Below, piece by piece: positions 63,915 to 64,000 of a stretch of DNA of 64,000 nt; position 1 is the first letter of the stretch; each line of letters opens with the position of its first letter. The notes under the pieces were generated by a model. The model was not told where the DNA came from, made no database searches, and saw only the letters and a list, made by a program, of their open reading frames with translations. Where the stretch lies: NCBI RefSeq assembly GCF_038049925.1, contig NZ_CP145809.1, positions 2,762,599 to 2,826,598 of the forward strand. Reading direction: 5' to 3'. A program made the position numbers and the translations under genes. Source of the DNA: Georgenia sp. M64 (GTDB lineage: Bacteria; Actinomycetota; Actinomycetes; Actinomycetales; Actinomycetaceae).

Positions 63915-64000
63915 AAGATCAAAGATGCTCGCGTCCACTGTACAGTTCTCAAACAACGCACCAACACCTGTCCGAACCCCCAACATCACACAGGGGACCG

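Overview
High-GC actinobacterial chromosome segment, most likely Micrococcineae. A genus such as Georgenia, or another relative of Cellulomonadaceae/Bogoriellaceae, is only a guess from the 16S sequence and gene content. The evidence is very high GC at third codon positions, GTG starts, mycothiol-type DinB-fold proteins, an NdgR-type IclR regulator next to leuCD, DUF3515 and AMIN-like lipoproteins, and rRNA operons whose 16S-23S spacer lacks tRNA genes.

Layout. 1-12.8 kb: the 3' end of a secreted Ig-like repeat protein, then housekeeping genes (SRPBCC protein, adenine deaminase-type amidohydrolase, thiL with a lipoprotein, DUF3515 lipoprotein, K+ channel, ddl, a trans-sulfuration PLP enzyme, two AMIN-like lipoproteins of which the first is frameshifted, dodecin, plsC-like acyltransferase, DUF664). 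12.9-20.3 kb: murA, leuD-leuC diverging from an IclR (NdgR-type) regulator across a perfect operator-like palindrome, two tRNA-Glu, one tRNA-Gln, a mycothiol-dependent family protein and gltX. 20.4-37.5 kb: FAH-family hydrolase, a 3-methyladenine glycosylase-family gene overlapping a transporter gene and an acyltransferase-like membrane gene, two tandem AGCS symporters, a DUF3516 helicase, YbaK, pentapeptide-repeat protein, PAP2, HhH-GPD, nucleotidyltransferase, EEP, PrmC-like methyltransferase, YggS and a domain-permuted lipoate ligase. 37.6-45.8 kb: branched-chain amino-acid cluster cimA, ilvE, leuB and ilvBNC, all on the minus strand. Both cimA and ilvB are preceded by a tiny leader peptide rich in Leu/Ile/Val codons and a rho-independent terminator, i.e. 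two attenuators.

46-64 kb: an AspT-family transporter, then an rRNA region with all operons on the minus strand. A complete IS21-family element (2,655 bp, 6-bp target duplication) sits in the loop of the first rRNA terminator. The first operon (5S plus about 1 kb of 23S) is cut at base 51871 and joined bluntly to the 5' 401 bp of ilvD. A complete 5S-23S-16S operon, an intact ilvD, and a third 5S-23S follow. Deleting exactly 51872-53849 (1,978 bp, a copy of 59819-61796) would restore one normal operon. The junction is therefore either a real rearrangement or an assembly artefact, and it is the most important point to test.

The window carries almost all of the pathways to Ile, Val and Leu (ilvB, ilvN, ilvC, ilvD, ilvE, leuB, leuC, leuD, cimA); leuA and ilvA are not seen. 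I see no CRISPR array, prophage, biosynthetic cluster or recognisable defence system. The unusual content is regulatory (two attenuators, an operator, several leaderless-type promoters) and structural (IS21 in an rRNA terminator, rrn/ilvD duplication).
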